DNA of 64,000 nucleotides, from contig NZ_CP085167.1 of assembly GCF_022788715.1 (NCBI RefSeq), positions 1,485,001 to 1,549,000 on the forward strand, given 5' to 3'. A program made the position numbers and the translations under genes. This document shows, piece by piece, positions 8,475-17,622 of this stretch. Source of the stretch: Sulfitobacter sp. DSM 110093 (GTDB lineage Bacteria > Pseudomonadota > Alphaproteobacteria > Rhodobacterales > Rhodobacteraceae). Below the pieces are notes generated by a model. That model was not told the origin of the DNA. It was given only the letters and a program-made list of their open reading frames with translations, and searched no databases. Within the stretch, counting starts at the first letter, position 1. Each line of letters opens with the position of its first letter.

Positions 8475-9206
8475 GTTTTCGGGGTCCGACAGGGCCAGCG
8501 CCTCGGGCAGATCAGCACCGGGGCGCGGGGGATAGACCAGCCCGGCAGAGATCACCAGTTTCGCCGCGTCTTCCACGCTCATGTCAAGTTCGATGACATC
8601 GGCACGGGGGACGAACAGCAAGAACCCCGAGGTGGGGTTGGGTGTGGTCGGCAGAAAGACAGAAAGCATTTCTCCATTGGCTCCGGTGCGTTTGAGCACT
8701 TCGCCCTTCGCCTCGGTAGAGATAAACCCAAGCGCCCAGATCCCGCGCCGGGGGTATTCAATCAGGCAGGCGGTCTCGAAACTCCGCTCGGATTGGGCAA
8801 AGATCGTCTCGGAAATCTGCTTAATGCCGGAATAGATGGTGCGCACCACGGGGGTACGTTCCACGAGGCTTTCGGCAAAGCGGATCATCGAGCGGCCAAT
8901 AAGACCCTTCGCGGCCCAACCAACCATGATCGTAAAGATCAAGAAGATCACCACGCCAAGGCCGCGCACGTTAAACTGCAACGATGGGTCAAGGCCGAGG
9001 AAATCCTGGAGCAGGCGGTCAGGATGGTAGGCTTTGGGCACCAGCGGCAGCACAAAACCGTCGATCCAGCCGACCACGCTCCAGATCAGCCAGATGGTCA
9101 GCCCAACGGGCGCAATCACGACCAACCCGGTCAGGAAGGACGCCCGCAGCCTTGCAACAAGGCTGCGCCGGACCTGCGTCGGGTCGGGATCGAAAGGTGT
9201 GTTCAT
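8454..9206 (-). CDS. DUF502 family integral membrane protein
   Basis: A 250-aa inner-membrane protein of unknown function with two hydrophobic segments: one near residue 25-50 (GLVVIAPVGLTIWLIW) and one near 90-110. The segments VPLVPKAYHP, RTPVVRTIYSGIKQISETI and FLPTTPNPTSGFLLFVP are the recognisable DUF502 core. The start was placed at the ATG at 9206, just before the conserved N-terminal region; an ATG 11 codons upstream (9239) also exists. It overlaps the 3' end of the patatin gene on the other strand. Function is unknown in this family. Confidence 0.85.
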   Translation of the reverse strand: MNTPFDPDPTQVRRSLVARLRASFLTGLVVIAPVGLTIWLIWSVVGWIDGFVLPLVPKAYHPDRLLQDFLGLDPSLQFNVRGLGVVIFLIFTIMVGWAAKGLIGRSMIRFAESLVERTPVVRTIYSGIKQISETIFAQSERSFETACLIEYPRRGIWALGFISTEAKGEVLKRTGANGEMLSVFLPTTPNPTSGFLLFVPRADVIELDMSVEDAAKLVISAGLVYPPRPGADLPEALALSDPENSAEHRG

Positions 9207-9290
9207 CTGCGCCGTTTTCCGAAGAGTTAATCGCAACATAGCTAAGGCGTCTGCCCCGGCCCGGCAATGGCTCGACGGTGTTTTTCGCCT

Positions 9291-10223
9291 TTAACGCGGC
9301 AGGTTGACGAGGTTTGCGGCGATCTTGGCCCCTAGCCGGGCATTGTTGCGCACCAATGCGATATTGGCGACCAGCGAGCGGCCCTCGGTCAATTCAAAGA
9401 TGCGCTGGAGCAGGAACGGGGTCACGCCCTTGCCGTGCACGCCTTGGGCGTCAGCCTCAGATTGTGCTTGGGCGATAATCGGAGCCAGTTCGGCGGCGGG
9501 GATTTCTTCATCCGCCGGGATCGGATTGGCCACGAGTTGACCGCCGGGGAGACCCATGGCGGCGCGGGTGCGGTGGGCTTTGGCAATCGCGCCCGCGTCA
9601 TCGAGACGCAGCGGCGACTGCAAATCGGATCCCGCGCTCCAGAAGGCGGGGAAGCTGTCTTGACCCACGGTGATGACTGGCACGCCTTGGGTTTCCAACA
9701 CTTCCAGCGTTTTCGGCACGTCCAAAATGGCTTTGGCACCCGCGGCGATCACGGTGACGGGGGTCTGTGCCAGTTCCATCAGGTCGGCGGAGATGTCAAA
9801 GCTGTCTTCCGCGCCTTTGTGCACGCCGCCGATGCCGCCGGTGGCGAAGACTTCGATGCCCGCAAGATTGGCGGCGATCATGGTGGCGGCGACAGTGGTG
9901 GCGCCTGTGCCGCCCGATGCGATGCAGACGGCCATGTCGGCGCGCGAAAGTTTCGCCACATCTTTGGCCTGCGCCAGATCGCTAAGCTGGTCGTCGTCCA
10001 GACCAATGTGCAACGCGCCCCGGATCACGGCGATGGTGGCAGGGACAGCCCCGGCATCGCGGATGTCCTGCTCAACCTGCCGCGCCACTTCGAGGTTTTG
10101 CGGATAGGGCATGCCATGGGTGATGATCGTGCTTTCCAACGCCACGATAGCGGCACCGCTTTCGCGGGCCTTGGCCACTTCGGCGCTGAAGGTCAGGGGC
10201 AGGGCGGATGTGGCGGTGGTCAT
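9291..10223 (-). CDS. psuG: Pseudouridine-5'-phosphate glycosidase
   Basis: A 310-aa enzyme that reversibly splits pseudouridine 5'-phosphate into uracil and ribose 5-phosphate, the second step in salvage of pseudouridine from RNA breakdown. The family signature is clear: ALESTIITHGMPYPQNL near the N terminus, the ASGGTGATTVAATM loop, FATGGIGGVH, and the GKGVTPFLL segment near the C terminus that helps form the active site. Length matches the family (about 305-315 aa). Its start codon overlaps the stop of the PfkB kinase by 4 bp, so the two are translationally coupled. Confidence 0.93.
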   Translation of the reverse strand: MTTATSALPLTFSAEVAKARESGAAIVALESTIITHGMPYPQNLEVARQVEQDIRDAGAVPATIAVIRGALHIGLDDDQLSDLAQAKDVAKLSRADMAVCIASGGTGATTVAATMIAANLAGIEVFATGGIGGVHKGAEDSFDISADLMELAQTPVTVIAAGAKAILDVPKTLEVLETQGVPVITVGQDSFPAFWSAGSDLQSPLRLDDAGAIAKAHRTRAAMGLPGGQLVANPIPADEEIPAAELAPIIAQAQSEADAQGVHGKGVTPFLLQRIFELTEGRSLVANIALVRNNARLGAKIAANLVNLPR

Positions 10224-11104
10224 ATCTTGGTCTCTCCGGAAACGTAAAGGGCGGCGGCATCTAGTGCTGCCTTGAGGGCGGATTGCGCAACGGCACCGCC
10301 AAGTTCGGCAGCCACATGGGCGGCCATGAATGTGTCGCCTGCGCCCGTCACACGGGCCACATGGACCGAGGGCGGGGTCAGGGTGATGATATCATCACCT
10401 TGCCCCACGGTGGCGGGGTTGCCACCATCTGTCACCACGGCACGGCGCGCGCCACGGGCCAGCAGGGCGCGGGCCGCGGTGGGGGAATCGTCAAAGCTTG
10501 CCTGACAGAGCAGCCCAGCCTCTTCGAGGTTCACGTAAAGCGTGCCGCGACCGGCCTTCAGGAAAGGCGTCAGCCGCAGCGCTTTGCCGGGCGAGGCGGG
10601 GGCGACGCGCAGGTCGGCCTCAGCCAACAGCGGGCTCTGCGCCATGCGGGCGAGTAATTCGACAGTGAGATTGCCATCTAGCGCCACGGCGCCTTTATAG
10701 GGTGCAGGCAGGCTGCCATCTTCGAGCGGACGCAGAATCTTGTCGCCCGCCGCTTCCAGCGAATGGGCATCGGCAATCGCGGCAATCAACCCATTTGACC
10801 CTTCGACAGCCATATAGCGGTCGGTCGGCAGATCGTCTGAGCGGTAAACGTGGTCGGTGATCAGACCGCGCAGCGTACAGGCGGCGATCAATTCATCCCC
10901 CTCTGCATCGCGGCCCACGGCGGACAACAGCGCGGGGGTCAGGCCAAAGCGCGCCAGCGCCATGCCAATGTTCAGCGCCACGCCGCCCGGCAAACGCGTG
11001 ATGCGCCCCGGCATGTCAGAGCCTTGGCGCATGGCGTTTTCAGAGCGGCCGATCACGTCCCAAAGGACGGAGCCAATACACAAGATGTCAGGTGTTCTGG
11101 TCAT
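10220..11104 (-). CDS. psuK: PfkB family carbohydrate kinase, probable pseudouridine kinase
   Basis: A 294-aa ribokinase-fold kinase. The PfkB family motif 1 region (GGVALNIGMALARFG) and the C-terminal motif 2 with the catalytic Asp (VTGAGDTFMAAHVAAELGG) are both visible. By sequence alone it could phosphorylate several sugars or nucleosides; the 4-bp overlap with psuG makes pseudouridine kinase, producing pseudouridine 5'-phosphate, the most likely role. It is the first gene of the two-gene operon; no separate pseudouridine transporter gene is adjacent. Confidence 0.87.
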   Translation of the reverse strand: MTRTPDILCIGSVLWDVIGRSENAMRQGSDMPGRITRLPGGVALNIGMALARFGLTPALLSAVGRDAEGDELIAACTLRGLITDHVYRSDDLPTDRYMAVEGSNGLIAAIADAHSLEAAGDKILRPLEDGSLPAPYKGAVALDGNLTVELLARMAQSPLLAEADLRVAPASPGKALRLTPFLKAGRGTLYVNLEEAGLLCQASFDDSPTAARALLARGARRAVVTDGGNPATVGQGDDIITLTPPSVHVARVTGAGDTFMAAHVAAELGGAVAQSALKAALDAAALYVSGETKI

Positions 11105-11146
11105 GCGGCGCTTCTAGCCGCCAAGCGTTACCGCGCGCAAGCGGCC

Positions 11147-11974
11147 TTATTGTGGCACCGCAAATGTCAGCGCGGCCCAGAGCGTTTCCCAAGCGGGTTG
11201 GTCGAGGTCATAGCCTTCGCCTGTTTTGGCATTCTCTGCCGGGCGTAGAACCACTGCATCAAAGAGATACTCATGGCCCGGCGTTACCGGAATCACTGCT
11301 TTGCCGTCTTCATCGGTGCGGTGCATTGAAATGGTGACACTGTTATCCGGAGCGCGGTCAAAAACTTCGATCTGGGCATTGGCGCGCGGCGCATCTTGAT
11401 AGAGCAGCGCGACTTTCATCTGATTGTCAAAATCAACCTCATAGGGATTCGTCAGGGCGACAAATTCGGTGGCCATGCCGGTAGCGGCGTCTTGTCCGTT
11501 GCCCGAGCCTGTGGCGATCAGGGTTTTGACGTGGCGCGTGTAACTCTCGATGATTTTGTCCTGCGACCAGCCGTTGGCGATGTGATCTGCTTCGGCCTGC
11601 GGGAAATCCTTATGCTCGGCGAAGGAGAGGAACTTCTCCCATTCGGTGTAGGTCACTTTGGAGGGGGTGGTTTCGGCCACTGCGACCACCAGCGCATCGC
11701 GATCCGGCGCACGAAGCTGCAAGGCCGGGTTGTCACCTGCACGGGGGGAGAGGTCATAGGGCTGCCCCTCTACCATAAGCTCAAAGCGTGTGAGGCGGTT
11801 GGGCAGATAAGGAAAGGTTGAGCCAACAAACTCTTCGCCGTTGCGAAAATGCGCCGCGATGTTTTCGCCGCTTTCCACTTGATAGTTCAGCGGCGACAGC
11901 CAGTATTCATGTGCAAAGATCGGCGTTGCCGATAAGATACTGAAAATAATGACAGACGACAGGGACATTTTCAT
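11147..11974 (-). CDS. DUF4198 family exported protein
   Basis: A 275-aa protein with a short signal peptide that probably ends at IFA-HEYW, leaving a mature N-terminal His. The mature N terminus, beginning HEYWLSP, fits DUF4198, a periplasmic beta-rich family often found next to nickel, cobalt or other metal transporters; a C-terminal segment (EDGKAVIPVTPGHEYLFDAV) looks like a carboxypeptidase-regulatory-type beta sandwich. The ATG at 11974 is followed by a second ATG at 11968; the longer frame upstream has no coding character. Its start codon overlaps that of the divergent HupE-like gene, suggesting a shared role. The metal link is inferred from families, not shown here. Confidence 0.75.
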   Translation of the reverse strand: MKMSLSSVIIFSILSATPIFAHEYWLSPLNYQVESGENIAAHFRNGEEFVGSTFPYLPNRLTRFELMVEGQPYDLSPRAGDNPALQLRAPDRDALVVAVAETTPSKVTYTEWEKFLSFAEHKDFPQAEADHIANGWSQDKIIESYTRHVKTLIATGSGNGQDAATGMATEFVALTNPYEVDFDNQMKVALLYQDAPRANAQIEVFDRAPDNSVTISMHRTDEDGKAVIPVTPGHEYLFDAVVLRPAENAKTGEGYDLDQPAWETLWAALTFAVPQ

Positions 11975-13118
11975 GCAGAGAACTTTCTTTTGGCTCAGAT
12001 CCAAGCTGGCGTTGCTATGGGTTTTGTCAAGCGCGATCCTTTTCTCGGCGGGTGCTGCGGTGCAGGCCCATGAGGTCAAACCCACGATTGCAGATTTGAC
12101 GGTCGCCGAGGGCCGCGCCGTGCTGGAGTTTCAGATTAACCTAGAGGCACTGCTGGCAGAGATCGATCTGGACAGTGTCGAGGACACAGATAATGCTGAA
12201 AATGCCGGGGATTATGACGCCCTGCGCAGCCAGCCTGCAGCGGATATCGCGGCTCTTGCGCCAGATCTTTTGCCAACTTGGAACAGCCTGCCGCTGCTTA
12301 GCGTGGACGGTGAGGCAATCGCGCTTGGGAGCGTGGCGGTCGACGTGCCTGATGGGGTCGACCCTGCACTGCCGCGCGACAGCCTGTGGCGGTTAGAGGC
12401 GCCGGTGCCCGGCAGCGCAGAGCATATCCAGGTCACTTGGCCCGAAGGCGCAGGCGCGTTGGTGCTGCGGCAACAGGGCGTCGAGGCGCCTTACACCGGC
12501 TATCTGTCTGGTGGTGAGGTCAGCCCCGAGATCGTCCTTGCGGGCGGTGATGCGCAAAGTGGGTGGCAGGCGTTTGTCAGCTATATCCCGGTTGGGTTCG
12601 ACCACATTCTGCCCAAGGGGTTGGATCATATCCTCTTTGTTTTGGGGCTTTTCTTCCTGTCGACCCGGCTGCGGCCGCTGATCTGGCAAGTCTCGGCCTT
12701 TACCTTGGCCCATACGGTGACATTGGCGCTTGGTGCGATGGGCTGGGTTAACGTGCCCGGCGCGATTGTCGAGCCGCTGATCGCCGCGTCCATTACCTAT
12801 GTCGCGGTTGAGAATATCTTCCACTCTGGTTTGAACCGCTGGCGACCGTTGGTGATCTTTGGCTTCGGCCTATTGCACGGGCTTGGATTTGCTTCGGTGC
12901 TGGGCGATTTTGGCTTGCCTGCGGGGCAGTTTGTGCCCGCGCTTATTGGCTTTAACATAGGTGTGGAATTGGGCCAGCTTGCGGTGATCGCCATTGCCTT
13001 CGTGCTGGTCGGCTGGGCGATGAAGCGCGACTGGTATCGCCGCGCCATCGCTGTGCCCGCCTCCTGCGTGATCGCGGCGGTTGGGGCCTATTGGTTCATT
13101 GAGCGGGTGTTTCTGTAA
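11973..13118 (+). CDS. HupE/UreJ family 2 membrane protein
   Basis: A 381-aa protein with a signal peptide cut near VQA-HEV (residue 32), an extracytoplasmic domain to about residue 205, and a C-terminal membrane domain of six or so segments. The motif around GFDHILPKGLDHILFVLGLF, followed by a His-containing segment FTLAHTVTLALG and LLHGLGFA, is the HupE/UreJ core that in other members carries nickel or cobalt. Start at ATG 11973 is preceded by an AGGGAC ribosome site; an ATG eight codons upstream is possible. It starts inside the start codon of the DUF4198 gene on the other strand. Substrate is unknown; metal uptake is a reasonable guess. Confidence 0.8.
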   Translation: MQRTFFWLRSKLALLWVLSSAILFSAGAAVQAHEVKPTIADLTVAEGRAVLEFQINLEALLAEIDLDSVEDTDNAENAGDYDALRSQPAADIAALAPDLLPTWNSLPLLSVDGEAIALGSVAVDVPDGVDPALPRDSLWRLEAPVPGSAEHIQVTWPEGAGALVLRQQGVEAPYTGYLSGGEVSPEIVLAGGDAQSGWQAFVSYIPVGFDHILPKGLDHILFVLGLFFLSTRLRPLIWQVSAFTLAHTVTLALGAMGWVNVPGAIVEPLIAASITYVAVENIFHSGLNRWRPLVIFGFGLLHGLGFASVLGDFGLPAGQFVPALIGFNIGVELGQLAVIAIAFVLVGWAMKRDWYRRAIAVPASCVIAAVGAYWFIERVFL

Positions 13119-13124
13119 GCGAGT

Positions 13125-13148
13125 GGGCAGCCCTTAACCGGGCTGCCC
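13125..13148. terminator. Hairpin between the converging HupE-like and thiE-like genes
   Basis: A perfect 9-bp inverted repeat (GGGCAGCCC with GGGCTGCCC, 6-base loop) sits 6 bp after the HupE-like stop and 10 bp before the converging thiE-like stop. It lacks a clear T-run, so termination strength is uncertain, but its position fits a shared bidirectional terminator. Confidence 0.5.
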
Positions 13149-13158
13149 CAAGGGCCGC

Positions 13159-13782
13159 TTAGTCCTGCATGGCGGCGATCAGGGTGGCAAGTTCGGCCAC
13201 CGGATCGTCCTTGTCCCAAATCTCGGCTCCGATGCCGAAGAAATCCGTGCGCGGGGCCAGTTTGCGGATCATGTCGATGTCGAGCGCACCTTCGGCGACG
13301 ACGGGCACTTCGATCACCTCGGACCACCACTGGAACAGATCGGCTTCGGCAAAGCTGCCATCGCCAAGCGCGCTGGCCTGTGTGGGGCCAAAGCTGACAT
13401 AATCCGCCCCTGCTTCGCCTGCTGCCATGCCTTCGTGGCGCGAGGTGCCGCAATAGGTGCCGACAATCGCGTCCTCACCCAATTCCTTGCGGGCATGGCG
13501 CACGGTGCGAGCCGCGTCGCTCAGATGCACGCCGTCAAGGCCAAGGCGTTCGACCATCAATAGGTGATCCGAAATCACTAAGGCCACGTCGCGCGCATGG
13601 GTGACCTCGCGCAGCGCGTCACCGGCACGGGACAGGCGGTCTTCGTCGCGCGTCGACAGAGCCATCCGCACACAGGCGATCGGATGCGCGTCCAGCACGG
13701 CGGCCAGTTGCGCGGGGAATTGGCTCAGCTCAACTTCGGGAGGGGTGATAAGGTAAATCTGCGGTTGTTCTGGCGCGTCCAT
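13159..13782 (-). CDS. Thiamine phosphate synthase-like protein (ThiE/TenI family)
   Basis: A 207-aa TIM-barrel protein similar to ThiE, which joins the pyrimidine and thiazole units into thiamine phosphate. Visible family segments are IYLITPP at the N terminus, the LVISDHLLMVERLGLDGVHLS strand, a diphosphate-binding GTYCGTSRHEGMAAGEAGADYVSFGP loop region and PVVAEGAL. The canonical VGxS of ThiE is replaced by a different loop (GTYCGTSRHE), so a TenI-like or altered activity is possible. No other thiamine gene lies nearby. Start at ATG 13782 was chosen because upstream residues do not resemble the family. Confidence 0.72.
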   Translation of the reverse strand: MDAPEQPQIYLITPPEVELSQFPAQLAAVLDAHPIACVRMALSTRDEDRLSRAGDALREVTHARDVALVISDHLLMVERLGLDGVHLSDAARTVRHARKELGEDAIVGTYCGTSRHEGMAAGEAGADYVSFGPTQASALGDGSFAEADLFQWWSEVIEVPVVAEGALDIDMIRKLAPRTDFFGIGAEIWDKDDPVAELATLIAAMQD

Positions 13783-13904
13783 GGTCACTGTCCTTGCTCG
13801 GGTCTGGGAGTCTGAGTAGCGCAAGGCGTTGCAAAAGAAAACGGATATGCGTGTGCTGCGCGGGCTTTCTTGCGGTGCGCAGGCGCAGGAGCTATGAGGC
13901 GCCT

Positions 13905-14669
13905 ATGACCCAGACATCATCTTCCCCCGTCCTTCCCGCGCCAATCCCGGCAATTGTGCTCGTCCGCCCCCAAATGGGCGAGAACATCGGCGCGGCGGCG
14001 CGTGCGATGTGGAACTTTGGCCTCGATCACATGCGGGTCGTGGCGCCGCGTGACGGCTGGCCGAGCCAATCTGCCGTGGCCATGGCCTCGGGTGCGGGGC
14101 GGTTGTTGGATGAGGCGCAGCATTGTGCGGACCTGCCGAGCGCCTTGGCCGATTGCGATTTCACCTTTGCCACCACGGCACGCGGGCGTGATTTGACCAA
14201 ACCGGTCTATAGCCCCGAAGCGGCGATGAAGCTGGCCGCAGAAAAGATTGCGGTAGGCCAACGGGTTGCGGTGCTTTTCGGGCCAGAACGGGCAGGGCTG
14301 GAGAATGAGGATATTGCACAGGCCAATGCGATTGTTTCCGTCCCCGTGAACCCGCGTTTTGCGTCGCTTAACCTCGCGCAATGCGTGTTGTTGATGTCTT
14401 ACGAATGGATGCGCGCGCAGGGAGAGGTGACCCATGAGGTGACCGAAATGGCGGGCACCGATTGGGCCAAAGGGGCCGAAATCGACCATTTAGCGCGGCA
14501 TTATGAGGATCGGTTGGAAGAGGCGGGGTTCTTTTACCCAGAGCATAAAACGGCCTCGATGAAGCTGAACCTGCGCAACATGTGGTCGCGGATGCCGCTC
14601 ACGCGGGCCGATGTGCAGATGCTGCACGGGATCCTGCGGCAAATGGTCCGTTGGAAAGAGAAAGGCTGA
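13905..14669 (+). CDS. trmJ: tRNA/rRNA methyltransferase, TrmJ family (SPOUT)
   Basis: A 254-aa SpoU-class knotted methyltransferase of the TrmJ type, which 2'-O-methylates cytidine or uridine at position 32 of tRNA. Motif 1 is VRPQMGENIGAAARAMWNFG near the N terminus; motifs 2 and 3 are VAVLFGPERAGLENEDIA and NPRFASLNLAQCVLLMSYEW, the conserved SAM-binding knot. The ATG at 13905 begins the recognisable protein; the open frame continues upstream without coding signs. The gene is monocistronic as far as can be seen. About 256 bp follow without a recognisable feature before the next gene. Confidence 0.9.
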   Translation: MTQTSSSPVLPAPIPAIVLVRPQMGENIGAAARAMWNFGLDHMRVVAPRDGWPSQSAVAMASGAGRLLDEAQHCADLPSALADCDFTFATTARGRDLTKPVYSPEAAMKLAAEKIAVGQRVAVLFGPERAGLENEDIAQANAIVSVPVNPRFASLNLAQCVLLMSYEWMRAQGEVTHEVTEMAGTDWAKGAEIDHLARHYEDRLEEAGFFYPEHKTASMKLNLRNMWSRMPLTRADVQMLHGILRQMVRWKEKG

Positions 14670-14925
14670 GCGTTTCGAGGGCCATCTCTTGGCCGCGGGG
14701 TGACGGTGCATGGTGCCACTTTACGATTTAAAACCAAACCTTTACGTAGGGTTCTTGCCTGGCTTCACTAAAGCGTCTCGCCTTGGGGCAGGCAGGCGAT
14801 GGCTCGGGGGCCGCAGCTTGATTTCGGGTCAGGGCCAAATTCGCCCGACGACAACATAACCCACCCGCTAGACCTTTCCCCGCCCATGGCATACCACTCT
14901 ATCCAAACGGAAAATGAGGCGCGCC

Positions 14926-16071
14926 ATGGCGGAAAAACGCAAACTTTTCGAAGAGGTCGGCACCGACCAACCCACCCGTGCCCCGGTCCAAACCGGCGGC
15001 ATCGACAAGGGCCGTGGCGGCGCGCGTGGCGCGATCCGCATCTGGCTGATGATCCTCTTTGCGCTGGTCTTTGTTATGATCGCCGTCGGCGGGCTGACAC
15101 GTCTTACTGACAGTGGGCTTAGCATCACGGAATGGCGTCCGGTCACCGGCGCCATCCCACCGATGAACGACACCGACTGGCAGGCGGAGTTCGATAAATA
15201 CAAGCAGATCGACGAGTTTCAGGTGCAGAACGCTTGGATGGAACTCTCTGATTTTAAAAGCATCTATTGGTGGGAATGGGGCCATCGGCAGTTGGGTCGG
15301 GTGATCGGCCTTGTTTGGGCATTGGGCTTTTTCTATTTCCTGATCCGACGCCAGATACCCGTAGGCTGGAACAAACGTCTGCTCTTTATCGGCGCGCTTG
15401 GTGGCGCCCAAGGCGCAATTGGCTGGTGGATGGTCGCCTCGGGCGTGACCAGCGGGCAGGGGGTGACGGATGTGGCTTCCTACCGTCTCGCGACCCATCT
15501 GGGGTTGGCTTTTGTGATCCTCGGATTCATCACGTGGTACACATTGTTACTGGGCCGCACCGAGCGAGATCTGATGCAAGCCCGCCGCGCCAAAGAGGCC
15601 AAGCAGTTCGGCATGGCCACGGGACTTTTGCATTTTGCGGGCCTGCAAATCCTGCTGGGCGCGCTGGTCGCTGGGATTGACGCAGGCCGCTACTTCGTTG
15701 ACTGGCCGCTGATGCAGGGGCAGTTCTTTCCGCCAGAGGCTTTCGATATCACGCCCACATGGCGCAACTTCTTTGAAAATCCCGGGCTGGTGCAGTTCAT
15801 GCACCGGATGGCGGGCTATCTGCTGTTTGCTTTCGGCGTAGTCGTCTGGCTGCGCGGTCGCCGCTCGGCCCATGCGCGGACGCGCTTTGCGTTTAATGCG
15901 GTGATGGCGGCGCTGGCCTTGCAGGTGGTGCTGGGCATCACCACTGTGCTCTATGCTGCCCCCGTACATCTGGCGCTGGCACATCAGGCGCTGGCCGTTC
16001 TGCTCTGGGTGTTGATCCTGCGGGCGCGTTTTCTTGCGGCCTATCCCGTCGCCACATCGATAAGAGGCTGA
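14926..16071 (+). CDS. ctaA: Heme A synthase (COX15/CtaA)
   Basis: A 381-aa inner-membrane enzyme that oxidises the C8 methyl of heme O to the formyl group of heme A, needed by aa3-type cytochrome oxidase. Eight or so membrane segments are visible. The motifs GGLTRLTDSGLSITEWRPVTG after TM1, the YWWEWGHRQLGR heme-ligand region, ATHLGLAFVILG, the MHRMAGYLLF segment and LALAHQALAVLL in the last segment carry the conserved His ligands of the alphaproteobacterial (type 2) form. The ATG at 14926 has a GAGG ribosome site 6 bp upstream; an ATG at 14914 is the alternative. The carboxypeptidase gene starts 3 bp after its stop. Confidence 0.93.
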   Translation: MAEKRKLFEEVGTDQPTRAPVQTGGIDKGRGGARGAIRIWLMILFALVFVMIAVGGLTRLTDSGLSITEWRPVTGAIPPMNDTDWQAEFDKYKQIDEFQVQNAWMELSDFKSIYWWEWGHRQLGRVIGLVWALGFFYFLIRRQIPVGWNKRLLFIGALGGAQGAIGWWMVASGVTSGQGVTDVASYRLATHLGLAFVILGFITWYTLLLGRTERDLMQARRAKEAKQFGMATGLLHFAGLQILLGALVAGIDAGRYFVDWPLMQGQFFPPEAFDITPTWRNFFENPGLVQFMHRMAGYLLFAFGVVVWLRGRRSAHARTRFAFNAVMAALALQVVLGITTVLYAAPVHLALAHQALAVLLWVLILRARFLAAYPVATSIRG

Positions 16072-16074
16072 GAC

Positions 16075-17556
16075 ATGACTGCATACGACGAATTGATGGC
16101 CTTTCAGCGCGAAACCGAAGCGCTGGCGCAAGTGGCGGGTCGCTTGGGCTGGGATCAGGAAACCGTAATGCCGCGCGGGGCTGCGCCGCAACGGGGCGAG
16201 GAAATGGCCGCGATGGAAAGCGTGCTGCACGCCCGCCGAATAGATCCGCGTATCGCCGATTGGCTGGGCCGTATCGAAACGGCGGGTCTGGACGCGGTGG
16301 GGCAGGCCAACCTGCGCCACATTAAACGCGATTTTGACCGTGCCACCCGCGTACCCGCGGACCTTGCCGCACGGATCGCCCGTGTCACCTCCGCCGCGCA
16401 GGGTACGTGGGCCGAAGCCCGTGCCGCCGATGATTTCGCCGCCTTTGCCCCGACCTTGAAGGAGGTAATTGCTCTCAAACGTGAAGAGGGGGCTGCCTTG
16501 GCCGAGGGGCGCGATATTGATATCTACGACGCGATGCTGGAGGACTATGAGCCCGGTACCACAGCGGCAGACCTAGAGGCGATGTTCGGGGCGCTGCGCC
16601 CTAAACTGACCGAACTACGCGCCGCCGTGCGCGATGCCGATGCACCGCCAGTTTTGGAAGGCGTGTTCGATGAAGCCTCTCAGATGGACCTGACAGCTAA
16701 ACTTGCCCGGCATTTTGGGTATGATCTCTCCACCGGGCGGATCGATAAGGCTGTGCATCCTTTCTCATCCGGGTCGGGCTTGGATGTTAGGATTACCACG
16801 CGGACCAACGCGCTTGACCCTTTCAATTGCTTCTATTCCACGGTGCATGAAGTCGGCCACGCCGCCTATGAGCAAGGGATCGACAACGCCTATCTGCTGA
16901 CCCCGTTGGGGCGCGGCGTGTCGATGGGGGTGCATGAAAGCCAAAGCCGTATCTATGAAAATCAGATTGGCCGCAGCCGCCCCTTCACCGGCTGGTTGTT
17001 TGGTGAAATGACGGCTGCTTATGGTGACTTCGGCGTGCCGGATGCCGAGACATTCTACAAAATCGTCAACCGTGTGTCGGACGGCTTCATCCGGACCGAG
17101 GCTGACGAATTGCAATATAACCTCCACGTCCTGCTGCGCTTTGATTTGGAACGTGCACTGATGTCGGGGGATTTGCAGGTCCATGGGCTGGAGGCCGCAT
17201 GGAATGACCGCTTTGAAGCCGATTTCGGGTATCCTGTTGATCGCCCTTCGAATGGTGTTTTGCAGGACGTGCACTGGTCGGTTGGTCTGCTGGGGTATTT
17301 TCCGACCTACAGCCTTGGGAATGTCTATGCTGGCTGCCTCAATGATGCGATGCGCGCGGCGGTGCCTGATTTGGACGAATCCCTCGCGCGGGGCGATACA
17401 AGTGCTGCAACAGGTTGGCTGCGTGAAAACGTCCAACAACACGGTGGGCTTTTTGAACCACGAGAGGTCATAACACGCGCTTGCGGAAAGCCGCCGACCG
17501 AGGAACCATTGCTGAACTACCTAGAAAACAAATTCAAAGATCTATATGGGATTTAA
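16075..17556 (+). CDS. Metallocarboxypeptidase, M32 family
   Basis: A 493-aa zinc carboxypeptidase of the Thermus/Pyrococcus type that removes C-terminal residues from peptides in the cytoplasm. The zinc-binding HExxH is HEVGH with His258, Glu259 and His262; the third ligand Glu288 lies in HESQSR. Further family segments are DVRITTR before the site, and the IRTEADELQYNLHVLLRF and DVHWSVGLLGYFPTYSLGN regions after it. Length is normal for the family (about 490-500 aa). It starts 3 bp after ctaA, so the two are probably cotranscribed, though no functional link is known. Confidence 0.93.
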   Translation: MTAYDELMAFQRETEALAQVAGRLGWDQETVMPRGAAPQRGEEMAAMESVLHARRIDPRIADWLGRIETAGLDAVGQANLRHIKRDFDRATRVPADLAARIARVTSAAQGTWAEARAADDFAAFAPTLKEVIALKREEGAALAEGRDIDIYDAMLEDYEPGTTAADLEAMFGALRPKLTELRAAVRDADAPPVLEGVFDEASQMDLTAKLARHFGYDLSTGRIDKAVHPFSSGSGLDVRITTRTNALDPFNCFYSTVHEVGHAAYEQGIDNAYLLTPLGRGVSMGVHESQSRIYENQIGRSRPFTGWLFGEMTAAYGDFGVPDAETFYKIVNRVSDGFIRTEADELQYNLHVLLRFDLERALMSGDLQVHGLEAAWNDRFEADFGYPVDRPSNGVLQDVHWSVGLLGYFPTYSLGNVYAGCLNDAMRAAVPDLDESLARGDTSAATGWLRENVQQHGGLFEPREVITRACGKPPTEEPLLNYLENKFKDLYGI

Positions 17557-17622
17557 ATAGAAAAACTGGGAACAATAGGCCATTTGGCGGTGTTGCTCAG
17601 ACAACAGGCACCACGTGAATTC

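Noticed and set aside
14670..14925. 256-bp gap between trmJ and ctaA examined for RNA, repeats or a small gene
   Set aside because: Nothing beyond short chance frames was found; there is no terminator-like hairpin with a T-run.
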